A program made the translations under genes and the position numbers. DNA of 18,119 bases from an uncultured Bacteroidales bacterium (GTDB lineage Bacteria > Bacteroidota > Bacteroidia > Bacteroidales > UBA932): positions 1 to 18,119 of the forward strand of contig CAJOJC010000029.1 of NCBI GenBank assembly GCA_905234775.1. The letters run 5' to 3'. Shown one piece after another: positions 1-6,700 of the stretch. Every line of letters starts with the position of its first letter. Position 1 is the stretch's first letter. The notes under the pieces were generated by a model that saw only the letters and a program-made list of their open reading frames with translations, did no database searches and was not told the origin of the DNA.

Positions 1-402
1 ACAATGTTCGACTCCGTAGTCGTGGCGGTGGGCGTGAACCAGGACAAACCCGGTTTCTACGACAACGATACCAGGGTGAAGATAATCGAACAGGCCGTAA
101 AAGGCCTCGAAGGGGTGTCTGTAGTCAAGTACGACGGCCTTACAATAGACCTCTGCCGTTCGCTTGGCATCAAACATGTAGTCAGAGGAGTAAGAAACAT
201 GCTCGATTTCGAGACCGAACGCAGCATCGCGGATGCGAACCGCAGGCTTGCGCCCGAAATCGAAACGATAATAATACCTACGGCCCAGGAATTCGCCCAC
301 ATCTCTTCGAGCGCTGTCCGCGATATCCTCAGACACCACGGCGATACGTCGCTCTTTGTCCCGGAAGGAGTTAAATTGCCTCCATATGAAAAGAATAATT
401 AA
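1..402 (+). CDS. coaD: Phosphopantetheine adenylyltransferase, 3' part (5' end outside window)
   Basis: This is the C-terminal 133 residues of CoaD, which transfers AMP from ATP to 4'-phosphopantetheine in the penultimate step of coenzyme A synthesis in the cytoplasm. The frame is open from the first base, and the ATG at position 4 (MFDSVVVAVGVN) aligns with an internal stretch of the family, so the real start lies before the window. The N-terminal nucleotide-binding motif (GSFDPxxxGH) is therefore not visible. Visible family hallmarks are the VVRGVRN segment, the DFETE stretch, and the ISSSAVRDI motif near the C-terminus that is typical of CoaD. The end overlaps the next gene's start by 17 nt, which suggests cotranscription. 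Identification is confident; only the missing N-terminus limits it. Confidence 0.93.
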   Translation, partial: TMFDSVVVAVGVNQDKPGFYDNDTRVKIIEQAVKGLEGVSVVKYDGLTIDLCRSLGIKHVVRGVRNMLDFETERSIADANRRLAPEIETIIIPTAQEFAHISSSAVRDILRHHGDTSLFVPEGVKLPPYEKNN

Positions 403-1201
403 CATACTGATCGCTCTTTCGCTCTTCGCTCCGCTTTCGAAGGCTCAGCAGTTGGATTCGACCCGCCTTGCGCCTCTCGACTCCCTGCTCGGCGAGTACT
501 ACGAAGCGATGATCTACGAAGCGAGACCCGCAAAGTTCCAGGAATGCGACTTCCTTATCGAATCTTGTAAAGACTCCCTGATAAGGCAGTGGGTCGCTAC
601 CCGCATATTCGAACACTATATGGACAACCCTCCTCTGATGGGAGAAGAAGAAGTAGCCGTATACGTCTACGATAAATGGTTCGCAAGCGGGAAGATCAGT
701 TTTGCAGACGAATGGCTGGCTTTCTCGGCTAAACTGTTCGTGGACTTCAACCGCAATAGCCTGCTCGGAATGAAGGCTCCCATTCTTGAACTTCTTCCTC
801 CTACTGGAAGCGAAAAGATTCAGGTCCCGGAGAAGGGAGTTCCCTCTGTTCTTTATTTCTATGATACCTCCTGCAGTAAGTGTAAGGTAGCTTCCATCAT
901 GCTGCCTCAGGTATTGGAAAAAGTAAGTTTCCCCGTGACTCTGTTCCTTATCTATACGGGCCAGGATGGAGACGAATGGGCTGAGTTCAGGGCCGCCTTT
1001 ACCATCTCCAATCCCAATATCAAGCTGGTCCACTGCTGGGATCCGGAAATCGATTCCGACTATCAGAAACAATACGGAGTTCTCAGTACTCCCAAGATGT
1101 TCCTGGTAGGGACAGACGGCAGGATAGAAGGCCGCCGTCTGGAGCCGGAGACTCTGGCCCAGTTGCTGGGGATCTACGAACAAGCATTGGAAAACAAATA
1201 A
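386..1201 (+). CDS. Secreted thioredoxin-fold protein (TlpA/DUF5106-like)
   Basis: The protein has 271 residues from the ATG at 386. I chose this start because it opens directly on a signal peptide (MKRIINILIALSLFAPLSKA, probable cleavage before QQ); the in-frame ATG 30 nt upstream would place charged residues before it and lie deeper in coaD. Residues of about 20-140 are helical-looking and resemble the N-terminal DUF5106 region found in Bacteroidota. The C-terminal half is a thioredoxin fold with the redox pair C163-S-K-C166 and a downstream TP that would be the cis-proline loop (STPKMFLV). The likely role is periplasmic thiol-disulfide reduction or oxidation; the partner is unknown. It follows coaD with a 17-nt overlap and precedes a small DNA-binding-like protein by 6 nt. 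The fold is confident, the exact family less so. Confidence 0.8.
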   Translation: MKRIINILIALSLFAPLSKAQQLDSTRLAPLDSLLGEYYEAMIYEARPAKFQECDFLIESCKDSLIRQWVATRIFEHYMDNPPLMGEEEVAVYVYDKWFASGKISFADEWLAFSAKLFVDFNRNSLLGMKAPILELLPPTGSEKIQVPEKGVPSVLYFYDTSCSKCKVASIMLPQVLEKVSFPVTLFLIYTGQDGDEWAEFRAAFTISNPNIKLVHCWDPEIDSDYQKQYGVLSTPKMFLVGTDGRIEGRRLEPETLAQLLGIYEQALENK

Positions 1202-1207
1202 TATATA

Positions 1208-1429
1208 ATGAAGACAAGCGCTAAAATCGACCCCCTGTATCTGGCAAGAGAAAGAGCCGCTCTTCGCCACAAACACCGTAAGACCGTCCTGTTCAACGAC
1301 AGGGAAGTCGCGGCTATAGAGGAGTACTGTAAAGTGTACCACATCTCCTCCAAGTCGGCGATGTTCCGTCAGGCGATTATGGAAAGGGTGCTTGAAGGGC
1401 TGGACGAACTCCACCCCACTCTTTTCTAG
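1208..1429 (+). CDS. Small ribbon-helix-helix-like protein (hypothetical)
   Basis: This is a 73-residue basic protein starting 6 nt after the previous stop, so probably the last gene of the coaD operon. Residues of about 24-66 fit a ribbon-helix-helix arrangement: a short strand (KTVLFND), a first helix (REVAAIEEYCKVYHI) and a second helix after SSKSAMFRQAI. This resembles CopG/Arc-type DNA-binding proteins, which act as dimers. The N-terminal 23 residues are Arg/Lys/His rich. No toxin partner is adjacent, so a toxin-antitoxin role is not supported. Its stop codon TAG overlaps that of ung on the opposite strand through the palindrome CTAG. The gene itself is likely real because of its spacing and codon use; the DNA-binding role is inferred from pattern only. 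Confidence 0.6.
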   Translation: MKTSAKIDPLYLARERAALRHKHRKTVLFNDREVAAIEEYCKVYHISSKSAMFRQAIMERVLEGLDELHPTLF

Positions 1430-2074
1430 AGCTGCCAGTCGATCGGTCCTCTGCCTGCGCTCTGCAGGTAAAGGTTGGCCTTTGAGAAGGGCCGGCTCCC
1501 GAAGAATGCGCCCCTGGCGAGGGGTGAAGGGTGTGCGGCTTCCAGAACCAGGTGTCGAGAGCGGTCGATAAGCGCCGCCTTGCTCCTGGCATAATTTCCC
1601 CACAACATAAAGACTATATTGTTGCGGTTCGCGCTGAGATAGCTGATGACAGCGTCTGTGAACTGCTGCCAACCTATTGCGTTATGTGACGAAGGCTCTC
1701 CGGCGCGTACGGTAAGCATTGCGTTGAGGAGCAGTACTCCCTGGCGTGCCCAGGGTTCCAGGTTTGGGCTGCCGCTCATGGTTACTCCCACATCAGAGGA
1801 GATCTCCTTGAATATGTTCACCAGCGACGGCGACGGAGAACGACAGGCCCATCGCCTGGCCGGGGCCATGGTAGGGGTCCTGACCCAGAATCACCACCTT
1901 CACCTTATCTACCGGAGTGAGATCAAAGGCGCGGAAGATCTGTGGGCCGGGAGGGTAGATTACCTTTCCGGCGCGCTTCTCCTGATGGAGATAACGGGCA
2001 AGCTCCGCAAAGTAGGGTTTGTCGAACTCACTCTGCAGAGCTTCTTTCCAGGATTCTTCTATCTGTACTGTCAA
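1426..2074 (-). pseudogene. ung: Uracil-DNA glycosylase, frameshifted with a small internal deletion
   Basis: Ung removes uracil from DNA to start base excision repair. Two frames together make one protein. The first (2074 to about 1832) carries [10 protein letters not shown] and the catalytic water-activating motif [18 protein letters not shown]. The second (about 1830 to 1426) carries [10 protein letters not shown], the LLLNAMLTVR stretch and the active-site HPSPL. Family members have about seven residues of the type NDGVPFP between SFSV and PSL. Here only one nucleotide (position 1831) separates the two codons, so about 20 nt are missing and the frame shifts. The lost part is the proline-rich DNA-minor-groove loop. 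The start is TTG, overlapping the lon stop as TTGA, which suggests translational coupling. It may be a real null allele or an assembly error; the sequence alone cannot separate these. Confidence 0.85.
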
Positions 2075-4450
2075 AATACGAAGTCTATTACGTCGTTTAT
2101 GGTCTGTACGTAGTGGAAGGTAAGGCCCTTGACATAGATTTCCTTGATGTCCTCTACGTCTTTACGGTTCTCTTCGCTGATGACTATCGTCTCCACTCCG
2201 GCGCGTTTCGCGGCGAGGATCTTTTCCTTGATTCCGCCTACGGGGAGGACCTTTCCTCGGAGGGTCATTTCACCGGTCATGGCGATGTGTTTCTTAATCG
2301 CCTGGCCGCGCAGGGCGCTGACCATGCTCGTGACCATGGTGATTCCGGCGGACGGGCCGTCTTTGGGGGTAGCGCCTTCGGGGACATGGACATGGAGGTC
2401 CTTGGCCGCGAATTCCGCGCTGGTCATACCGGCCATCGCGGGATGGGCCTTGATATACTGGTAGGCGATAGTCGCCGATTCCTTCATTACGTCGCCGAGG
2501 TTGCCGGTCATGGTAAGGATGCCCTTCCCTTCGGAGACTGAGCTCTCGATGAAGAGGATTTCGCCGCCCATCTGGGTCCACGCAAGGCCGGTCACGACTC
2601 CGGGGCCTTCGTTGCCTTTCTGGCGGTCGTGGGCTGCGGTCGGCAGGCCGAGATACTCCTTCAGATGCTCGGGCTCGATAGTGGAAGGATATTCCTCCTC
2701 GAGCGCGAGCAATCTTTGCGATCTGCTTTTCAAGGTTGCGGACGCCGCTTTCGTGGGTATATTCGTCGATTATCTTCTTCAGGGCCTTGGAGCTGATCTT
2801 GAGGGTCTTCTTCGCAAGGCCGTGCATCTCGAGCTGTTTCGGGATGAGGTATTTCTTCGCGATCTCGATCTTCTCTTCTGCGAGGTAGCCGGTTACATTG
2901 ATTACCTCCATTCTGTCAAGCAGAGCTGCCTGAATAGGGGCGATGCTGTTGGCGGTTGTGATGAAGAGGACGTTGGAGAGATCGTAGTCGATGTCCAGAT
3001 AATTGTCATGGAACGTTCCGTTTTGCTCAGGGTCTAGGGCCTCGAGGAGTGCGGAGCTGGGGTCGCCCTTGAAGTCCTGGGAGAGTTTGTCGATCTCGTC
3101 GAGGACTATTACCGGGTTGGATGTTCCGGCTTTGTTGATTCCGGCGAGAATTCTTCCGGGAAGGGCGCCTACGTAGGTTTTTCTGTGGCCGCGGATCTCA
3201 GCTTCGTCGTGCATGCCGCCGAGGGCGATTCTGACGTACTTTCTTCCGAGGGCGCGGGCGATGGACTTTCCGAGGCTGGTCTTACCTACTCCCGGAGGAC
3301 CGTAGAGGCAGAGGATAGGGGATTTCATGTTCCCCTTCAGCTTCAAGACGGCGAGGTACTCGATGATACGGTCTTTGATAGTATCCAGGCCGTAGTGATC
3401 CTCGTCGAGCACTTCCTTGGCATGTTTGAGGTCCAGGTTGTCCTGGCTCATCTCCTGCCAGGGGAGGCTGAGCATGAACTCCAGATAGTTATACTGAACG
3501 GAATAATCAGGGGAGTTCGGATTGTATTTTTCAAGCTTGTTAAGCTCTTTTTCGAAGAGTTTCGCTACCTCCTCGGGCCACTTTTTCTGGGCGGCTTTCT
3601 CGCGGAACTTCTCGAACTCTTCGTTCTCGTCCATTCCGAGCTCTTCCTGGATGGTCCTGAGCTGGTTGTTGAGGTAGTATTCCCTCTGCTGCTGGTCGAT
3701 TTCGCTCTTTACCTTACGGTTGATCTCGTTTTTGATGTTCGAGAGCTGGAGCTGGGCGTCCAGGATGACGAGGAGTTTCATAGCCCTCGTACGGACGTCG
3801 TCGTACTGAAGGAGCTCGGCCTTGTCTGCGAAGTTCTCCACCTCCACCGTAGTAGCGATGAAGTTCACGAGGAATGCGAAGCTGTCTATGCTTCTCATCG
3901 CAGCTATCGCTTCCTTGGGAGCGAAGTTGCTGGCGGAGATAATCTGAGCGGCCTTTTCCTTCAACATGGAGGCGAGACCCTTCACGTCTTCGGAGTTTTC
4001 CTTGGTAAGGACGTCTCCGAGATAGCGCACCTGGGCGGTGATGTAGGGGTCGTAATCGATGACGTATTCCATCTCGATACGTTTGTGTCCCTGCAGTATC
4101 GCGGTGATGGTTCCGTCCGGCATCTCGAGGGTCTTGAGGATCTTCGCGACCGTTCCGTAGTTATATAAATCTACCTCCACCGGGTCTTCTACAGTAGGAT
4201 CCAGCTGAGGTACTGCGCCGATGAAGTAGTCGTGTTTCTCGGCGTCCTGAATCAATTTGATGGATTTCTCGCGGCCTATCGTGATGGGATAGATAGTTCC
4301 CGGGAAGAGAACCGCGCCCCTGAGTGCCAGAATAGGCAGGGTAGGGGGAAGCTCGCTGTCGCTGATCTTCGCCACACCCTCTCCGGATACAACCGGAATA
4401 ATATTCACTTCTGCGGCATTCTGCGAGAAGAAGTCCTTGTCTTTTATCAT
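2071..4450 (-). pseudogene. lon: ATP-dependent protease Lon, frameshifted between the AAA+ and protease domains
   Basis: Lon degrades misfolded and regulatory proteins. The first frame (4450 to about 2702) covers the N-terminal substrate domain (LPILALRGAVLFPG), the coiled region and the AAA+ module with Walker A GPPGVGKT at residues 384-391 and Walker B VIVLDEIDK. The second frame (about 2700 to 2071) holds the whole protease domain, including the catalytic Ser in PKDGPSAG (codon 2350-2352) and the Lys in GGIKEK (codon 2227-2229). The break falls after KQIAKIARA; the next recognisable stretch is LEEEYPST. About six residues expected there are missing, and the frame shifts at 2701. As written, the first frame would run on to 2294, giving 718 residues with a Pro/Arg-rich meaningless tail and no protease. 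It lies upstream of ung in one operon. Confidence 0.92.
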
Positions 4451-4468
4451 AAAATTGTCAAAATGTCA

Positions 4469-4497
4469 GTTATAATAATCCTCCCAATAATGGTCAA
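4469..4497 (-). promoter_or_regulatory. Possible lon promoter of TTGACC-N17-TATAAC type
   Basis: On the minus strand TTGACC (4497-4492) and TATAAC (4474-4469) are separated by exactly 17 bp and end 18 bp before the lon ATG. This resembles the enterobacterial sigma-70 pattern rather than the TAnnTTTG element seen elsewhere in the window. A weaker near-match to the Bacteroidota element (ACATTTTG) lies closer to the start. Such matches can occur by chance in an AT-rich intergenic region. Confidence 0.3.
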
Positions 4498-4542
4498 TCA
4501 CTGTGCCAATGAGAAGATAGCTGACAAATTTACACTTCTATA

Positions 4543-4573
4543 TTTGATTTCTAAAAAAAATAATCTACCTTTG
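4543..4573 (+). promoter_or_regulatory. Bacteroidota-type promoter of the HU operon
   Basis: TTTG at 4543-4546 and TACCTTTG at 4566-4573 are separated by 19 bp, matching the Bacteroides -33/-7 consensus (TTTG and TAnnTTTG). It is the only promoter in the window where both elements are clear. The predicted leader before the HU ATG at 4624 is roughly 45 nt. An A-run lies between the two elements. Confidence 0.75.
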
Positions 4574-4623
4574 CAGTCCGTTTTCGCTAAAAGCAATTTA
4601 TTAGTTATTAGATATTTAGAGAG

Positions 4624-4899
4624 ATGACAAAAGCAGACATCGTAAACAAGATCGCCAAGAACACCGGTCTCGAGAAGACAGAGGTGCAGTCGGTCGTTGA
4701 AGGTTTCATGGAGTGCGTTATCGAATCCCTTTCGAAGGACGAGGCAGTTTACCTCCGTGGTTTCGGCAGCTTCATTATCAAGCATCGCGCTGAGAAGACC
4801 GCCCGTGACATCACGAAGAAGACTACTATCGTGATTCCAGCCCATGACATCCCTGCCTTCAAGCCCGCAGACAGCTTCATGGAGAAAGTGAGCAAATAA
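4624..4899 (+). CDS. HU-family DNA-binding protein
   Basis: This 91-residue nucleoid protein of the HU/IHF family binds and bends DNA as a dimer. The N-terminal helices (MTKADIVNKIAKNTGLEKTEVQSVVEGFMECV) are followed by the family signature RGFGSFIIKHR at about residues 40-50 and the beta-arm region ending in PAFKPADSFMEKV. The arm contains AHDIPAFKP where many HU proteins have NP at the intercalating tip followed by IPAxKxGKxL. It has a strong own promoter and is the first gene before a basic small reading frame and rng, 19 nt apart. Length and motifs are standard for the family; which HU paralogue it is cannot be told. Confidence 0.92.
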   Translation: MTKADIVNKIAKNTGLEKTEVQSVVEGFMECVIESLSKDEAVYLRGFGSFIIKHRAEKTARDITKKTTIVIPAHDIPAFKPADSFMEKVSK

Positions 4900-4918
4900 T
4901 TTTTAAATCCTTAATAAT

Positions 4919-5050
4919 ATGCCCAACGGAAAGAAGCATAAGCGTCACAAGATGGCGACGCACAAGCGTAAAAAACGTTTGCGCAAGAACAGACACAAGA
5001 AGAAATACAATAGGTCCTCGGGAGATCCGAAGGGCCTTTTTGTTTTGTCT
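4919..5050 (+). CDS. Lys/Arg-rich small protein, stop codon absent, in frame with rng
   Basis: From the ATG at 4919 the frame encodes MPNGKKHKRHKMATHKRKKR followed by LRKNRHKKK, an extremely basic 29-residue sequence of a kind recalled as a conserved, normally free-standing small protein in Bacteroidota. Its composition suggests rRNA or ribosome binding. In this window no stop follows KKK: the codon there is TAC, one substitution away from TAA. The frame continues through YNRSSGDPKGLFVLS straight into the RNase G start at 5051. The 15-codon join overlaps a terminator-like hairpin. Either the stop was lost and a fusion protein is made, or this is a sequence error. The small protein is likely real; its exact function is unknown. 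Confidence 0.55.
5012..5050 (+). terminator. Terminator/attenuator-like hairpin between the small basic ORF and rng
   Basis: The arm AGGTCC-TCGG (5012-5021) pairs with CCGA-A-GGGCCT (5027-5037) with one bulged A and one G-U pair, around a five-base loop GAGAT. It is followed at once by TTTTTGTTTTG. This is the layout of an intrinsic terminator. It lies 10 nt upstream of the rng start, so it could reduce rng expression relative to HU and the small basic protein. As written, the hairpin is also inside the continuous reading frame, so translating ribosomes could disrupt it. Confidence 0.6.
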
Positions 5051-6616
5051 ATGGATAACAACGAAAAGTCAGAAAAAGACCTGGTGGTCTCAGTAGGCCC
5101 CTCAGAGGTGAAGCTCGCTCTTATGGAGAACCATAAGCTGATCGAGTACAACAGAGAGTCAAGCCAGGGTCACAATTTCTCGGTGGGGGATGTCTTCCTC
5201 GGAAGAGTGAAGAAACTCCTTCCCGCCCTGAATGCTGCTTTCGTCGATATCGGCGACAATAAGGAGGCGTTCATCCACTACCTGGATCTTGGACTGTATT
5301 TCACTGCGTTCGACAATTTCGTAAAGAAGTCGAACCCGAATACCGACCTCAAGGCCCTTTATTCAAGCACTCAGATCGGCCCCGCCCTGGAGAAGGAAGG
5401 GAAGATCGAGAATGTGCTTTCGGTAGGCCAGATGATCATCTGCCAGATTGTCAAGGAGCCGATCTCTACGAAGGGATCCAGGCTGACTGCTGAAATTTCG
5501 CTGGCAGGACGAAACATTGTACTGCTCCCTTTCGCCCAGAAAGTGAGCGTTTCCCAGAGAATCTCTTCGAAAGAAGAGCGCAAGAGGCTCGAAACCCTCG
5601 TCCGGAGTATCCTCCCAAAGAACTATGGCGCCATCATCCGCACCGCCTCCGAAGGCACCAATGCGGCAGCGCTGGTCGGAGAAGCCAGGTCGCTTATCGA
5701 CAAGTGGGAAGAATCGTGGAAAACAATTGCGAAGAACAAGTCGGTGAATCTGCTCTTTACCGAGTATTCGAAGACAACGACCGTGCTTCGCGACCTGCTG
5801 AACGATTCGTTCACCAACGTCTATGTCGACGACCCCGCCGTCTATGAGGAAACCCGCAAGTACATCTCGCTGATCTCTCCCGAGCAGGAGAAGATAGTGA
5901 AGCTCTACGAAGGTAAGGAGCCCATTTTCGACCATTTTGAGGTCACCCGCCAGATCAAGAGCTCTTTCGGCAAGGTCGTCCCGATGAAACAGGGCGCGTA
6001 CCTCGTGATAGAGACGACAGAGGCCCTGAACGTAATCGACGTAAACAGCGGCATCCGCGCAAAGACTACCGACCACGAAGAGAATACCTTTGAGGTCAAC
6101 AAACTCGCAGCGGAGGAAATCGCGCGTCAGCTCCGGCTCAGGGATATGGGCGGCATCGTGATAGTGGATTTCATCGATATGGATTCCCAGGAACACCGTA
6201 ACGAACTCCACAAATACATGATGGACCTTATGGAATCAGACAGGGCGAAACACAACGTGTTGCCTCTGACAAAGTTCGGTCTGATGCAGATCACCCGTCA
6301 GAGAATACGTCCTGTAACAGAAATCAACACCACGGAGCAGTGTCCCCTCTGCCACGGCACGGGAAAGATCGCTTCCACGGTGGTTATCGACGAGCAGGTC
6401 GAGCGTCAGCTGGCCTACTATGTCAGCGAGAAGGGCATCCGCAATCTCACCCTCAGGGTAAGCCCCATTCTGGGCGCATACCTTACGAGGGGCTTCAGGT
6501 CCTTCGTCGCAAAGTGGAGACGCAAGTACAAATGCAGGTTGAAGGTGGTCGAGTCCACCGATAACACTATCCTCCAGTACGAATTTCTTGACGCTAACGG
6601 AGAGGTCCTCGAATAA
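5051..6616 (+). CDS. rng: Ribonuclease G (RNase E/G family)
   Basis: This endoribonuclease cleaves single-stranded RNA in rRNA maturation and mRNA decay. From the ATG at 5051 the protein has 521 residues, normal for RNase G. The N-terminal part (VVSVGPSEVKLALMEN) is typical of Bacteroidota members, followed by an S1-type RNA-binding region (VGDVFLGRVKKLLPALNAAFVDIG at about residues 45-70). The metal-binding catalytic aspartates are visible in NVIDVNSG (D330) and DFIDMD (D376). The zinc-link cysteines lie in CPLCHGTG (C431, C434). The frame is open upstream to 4919, so a 565-residue form with a 44-residue Lys/Arg-rich extension is possible; I favour 5051 because homologues begin there. Position after HU suggests an operon with attenuation between the genes. 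A strong terminator surrounds its stop codon. Confidence 0.93.
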   Translation: MDNNEKSEKDLVVSVGPSEVKLALMENHKLIEYNRESSQGHNFSVGDVFLGRVKKLLPALNAAFVDIGDNKEAFIHYLDLGLYFTAFDNFVKKSNPNTDLKALYSSTQIGPALEKEGKIENVLSVGQMIICQIVKEPISTKGSRLTAEISLAGRNIVLLPFAQKVSVSQRISSKEERKRLETLVRSILPKNYGAIIRTASEGTNAAALVGEARSLIDKWEESWKTIAKNKSVNLLFTEYSKTTTVLRDLLNDSFTNVYVDDPAVYEETRKYISLISPEQEKIVKLYEGKEPIFDHFEVTRQIKSSFGKVVPMKQGAYLVIETTEALNVIDVNSGIRAKTTDHEENTFEVNKLAAEEIARQLRLRDMGGIVIVDFIDMDSQEHRNELHKYMMDLMESDRAKHNVLPLTKFGLMQITRQRIRPVTEINTTEQCPLCHGTGKIASTVVIDEQVERQLAYYVSEKGIRNLTLRVSPILGAYLTRGFRSFVAKWRRKYKCRLKVVESTDNTILQYEFLDANGEVLE

Positions 6617-6632
6617 GAGGACCTCTTTTATT
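6601..6632 (+). terminator. Intrinsic terminator of rng
   Basis: A perfect 10-bp stem, AGAGGTCCTC (6601-6610) with GAGGACCTCT (6617-6626), has the loop GAATAA, and the loop contains the rng stop codon itself. A T-rich tail follows. The left arm shares AGGTCCTCG with the hairpin at 5012-5020 upstream of rng. Confidence 0.85.
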
Positions 6633-6664
6633 TATTGTCATGCCCTTTATTTATAGTCATGCCC
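6631..6664 (+). repeat. Short direct repeat, partial copy of the palindromic element's left end
   Basis: TTTATTGTCATGCCC (6631-6645) and TTTATAGTCATGCCC (6650-6664) match at 14 of 15 positions, 19 bp apart. The second copy runs into the full palindrome at 6659; the first stops after the left arm. This looks like a truncated tandem copy of the element's left end. Confidence 0.5.
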
Positions 6665-6679
6665 GACCTGATCGGGCAT
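6659..6679 (+). repeat. Palindromic repeat element, core CCCGA-CCTGA-TCGGG
   Basis: ATGCCCGA (6659-6666), loop CCTGA, and TCGGGCAT (6672-6679) form a perfect 8-bp stem. A T5 run follows at 6681-6685, so this copy could also work as a second intrinsic terminator behind rng. The same 15-bp core occurs twice on the opposite strand inside ftsK (13606-13626 and 13651-13671), with different but still pairing outer bases. It resembles REP-type elements. No REP-associated tyrosine transposase is in the window. Confidence 0.75.
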
Positions 6680-6688
6680 CTTTTTCAT

Positions 6689-6696
6689 TATATTTG
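6689..6696 (+). promoter_or_regulatory. TAnnTTTG promoter element of hslR
   Basis: TATATTTG ends only 4 nt before the hslR ATG at 6701, so transcription should begin at or next to the start codon and the mRNA may be leaderless. No clear TTTG is seen at the -33 position. The element begins 9 bp after the palindrome. Confidence 0.6.
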
Positions 6697-6700
6697 CAGT

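Noticed and set aside
1208..1429. Antitoxin of a toxin-antitoxin pair
   Set aside because: No small toxin-like gene is adjacent; neighbours are a thioredoxin-fold protein and ung.
371..1672. Long minus-strand open frame (433 codons) opposite the thioredoxin-fold gene
   Set aside because: It lies antisense to three well-supported genes, shows no domain and has the composition of a shadow frame.
2294..2700. Possible functional alternative C-terminus of Lon in the shifted frame
   Set aside because: The extension is Pro/Arg-rich without pattern, while the other frame encodes the intact protease domain; the open length reflects high GC.
1831..2701. Programmed ribosomal frameshifting in lon and ung
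   Set aside because: Conserved residues are missing as well as the frame being changed, and no slippery sequence or stimulatory stem is evident at either junction.
3185..4168. Plus-strand open frame of 327 codons opposite lon
   Set aside because: It is rich in Leu/Val/Glu as expected for the antisense of the Lon coding frame; Lon itself is unmistakable here.
6635..6700. Longer hslR starting at 6635 or at the ATG in the palindrome (6659)
   Set aside because: The added residues are encoded by the repeat and by a region upstream of the predicted promoter; homologues begin near VRIDKYLW.
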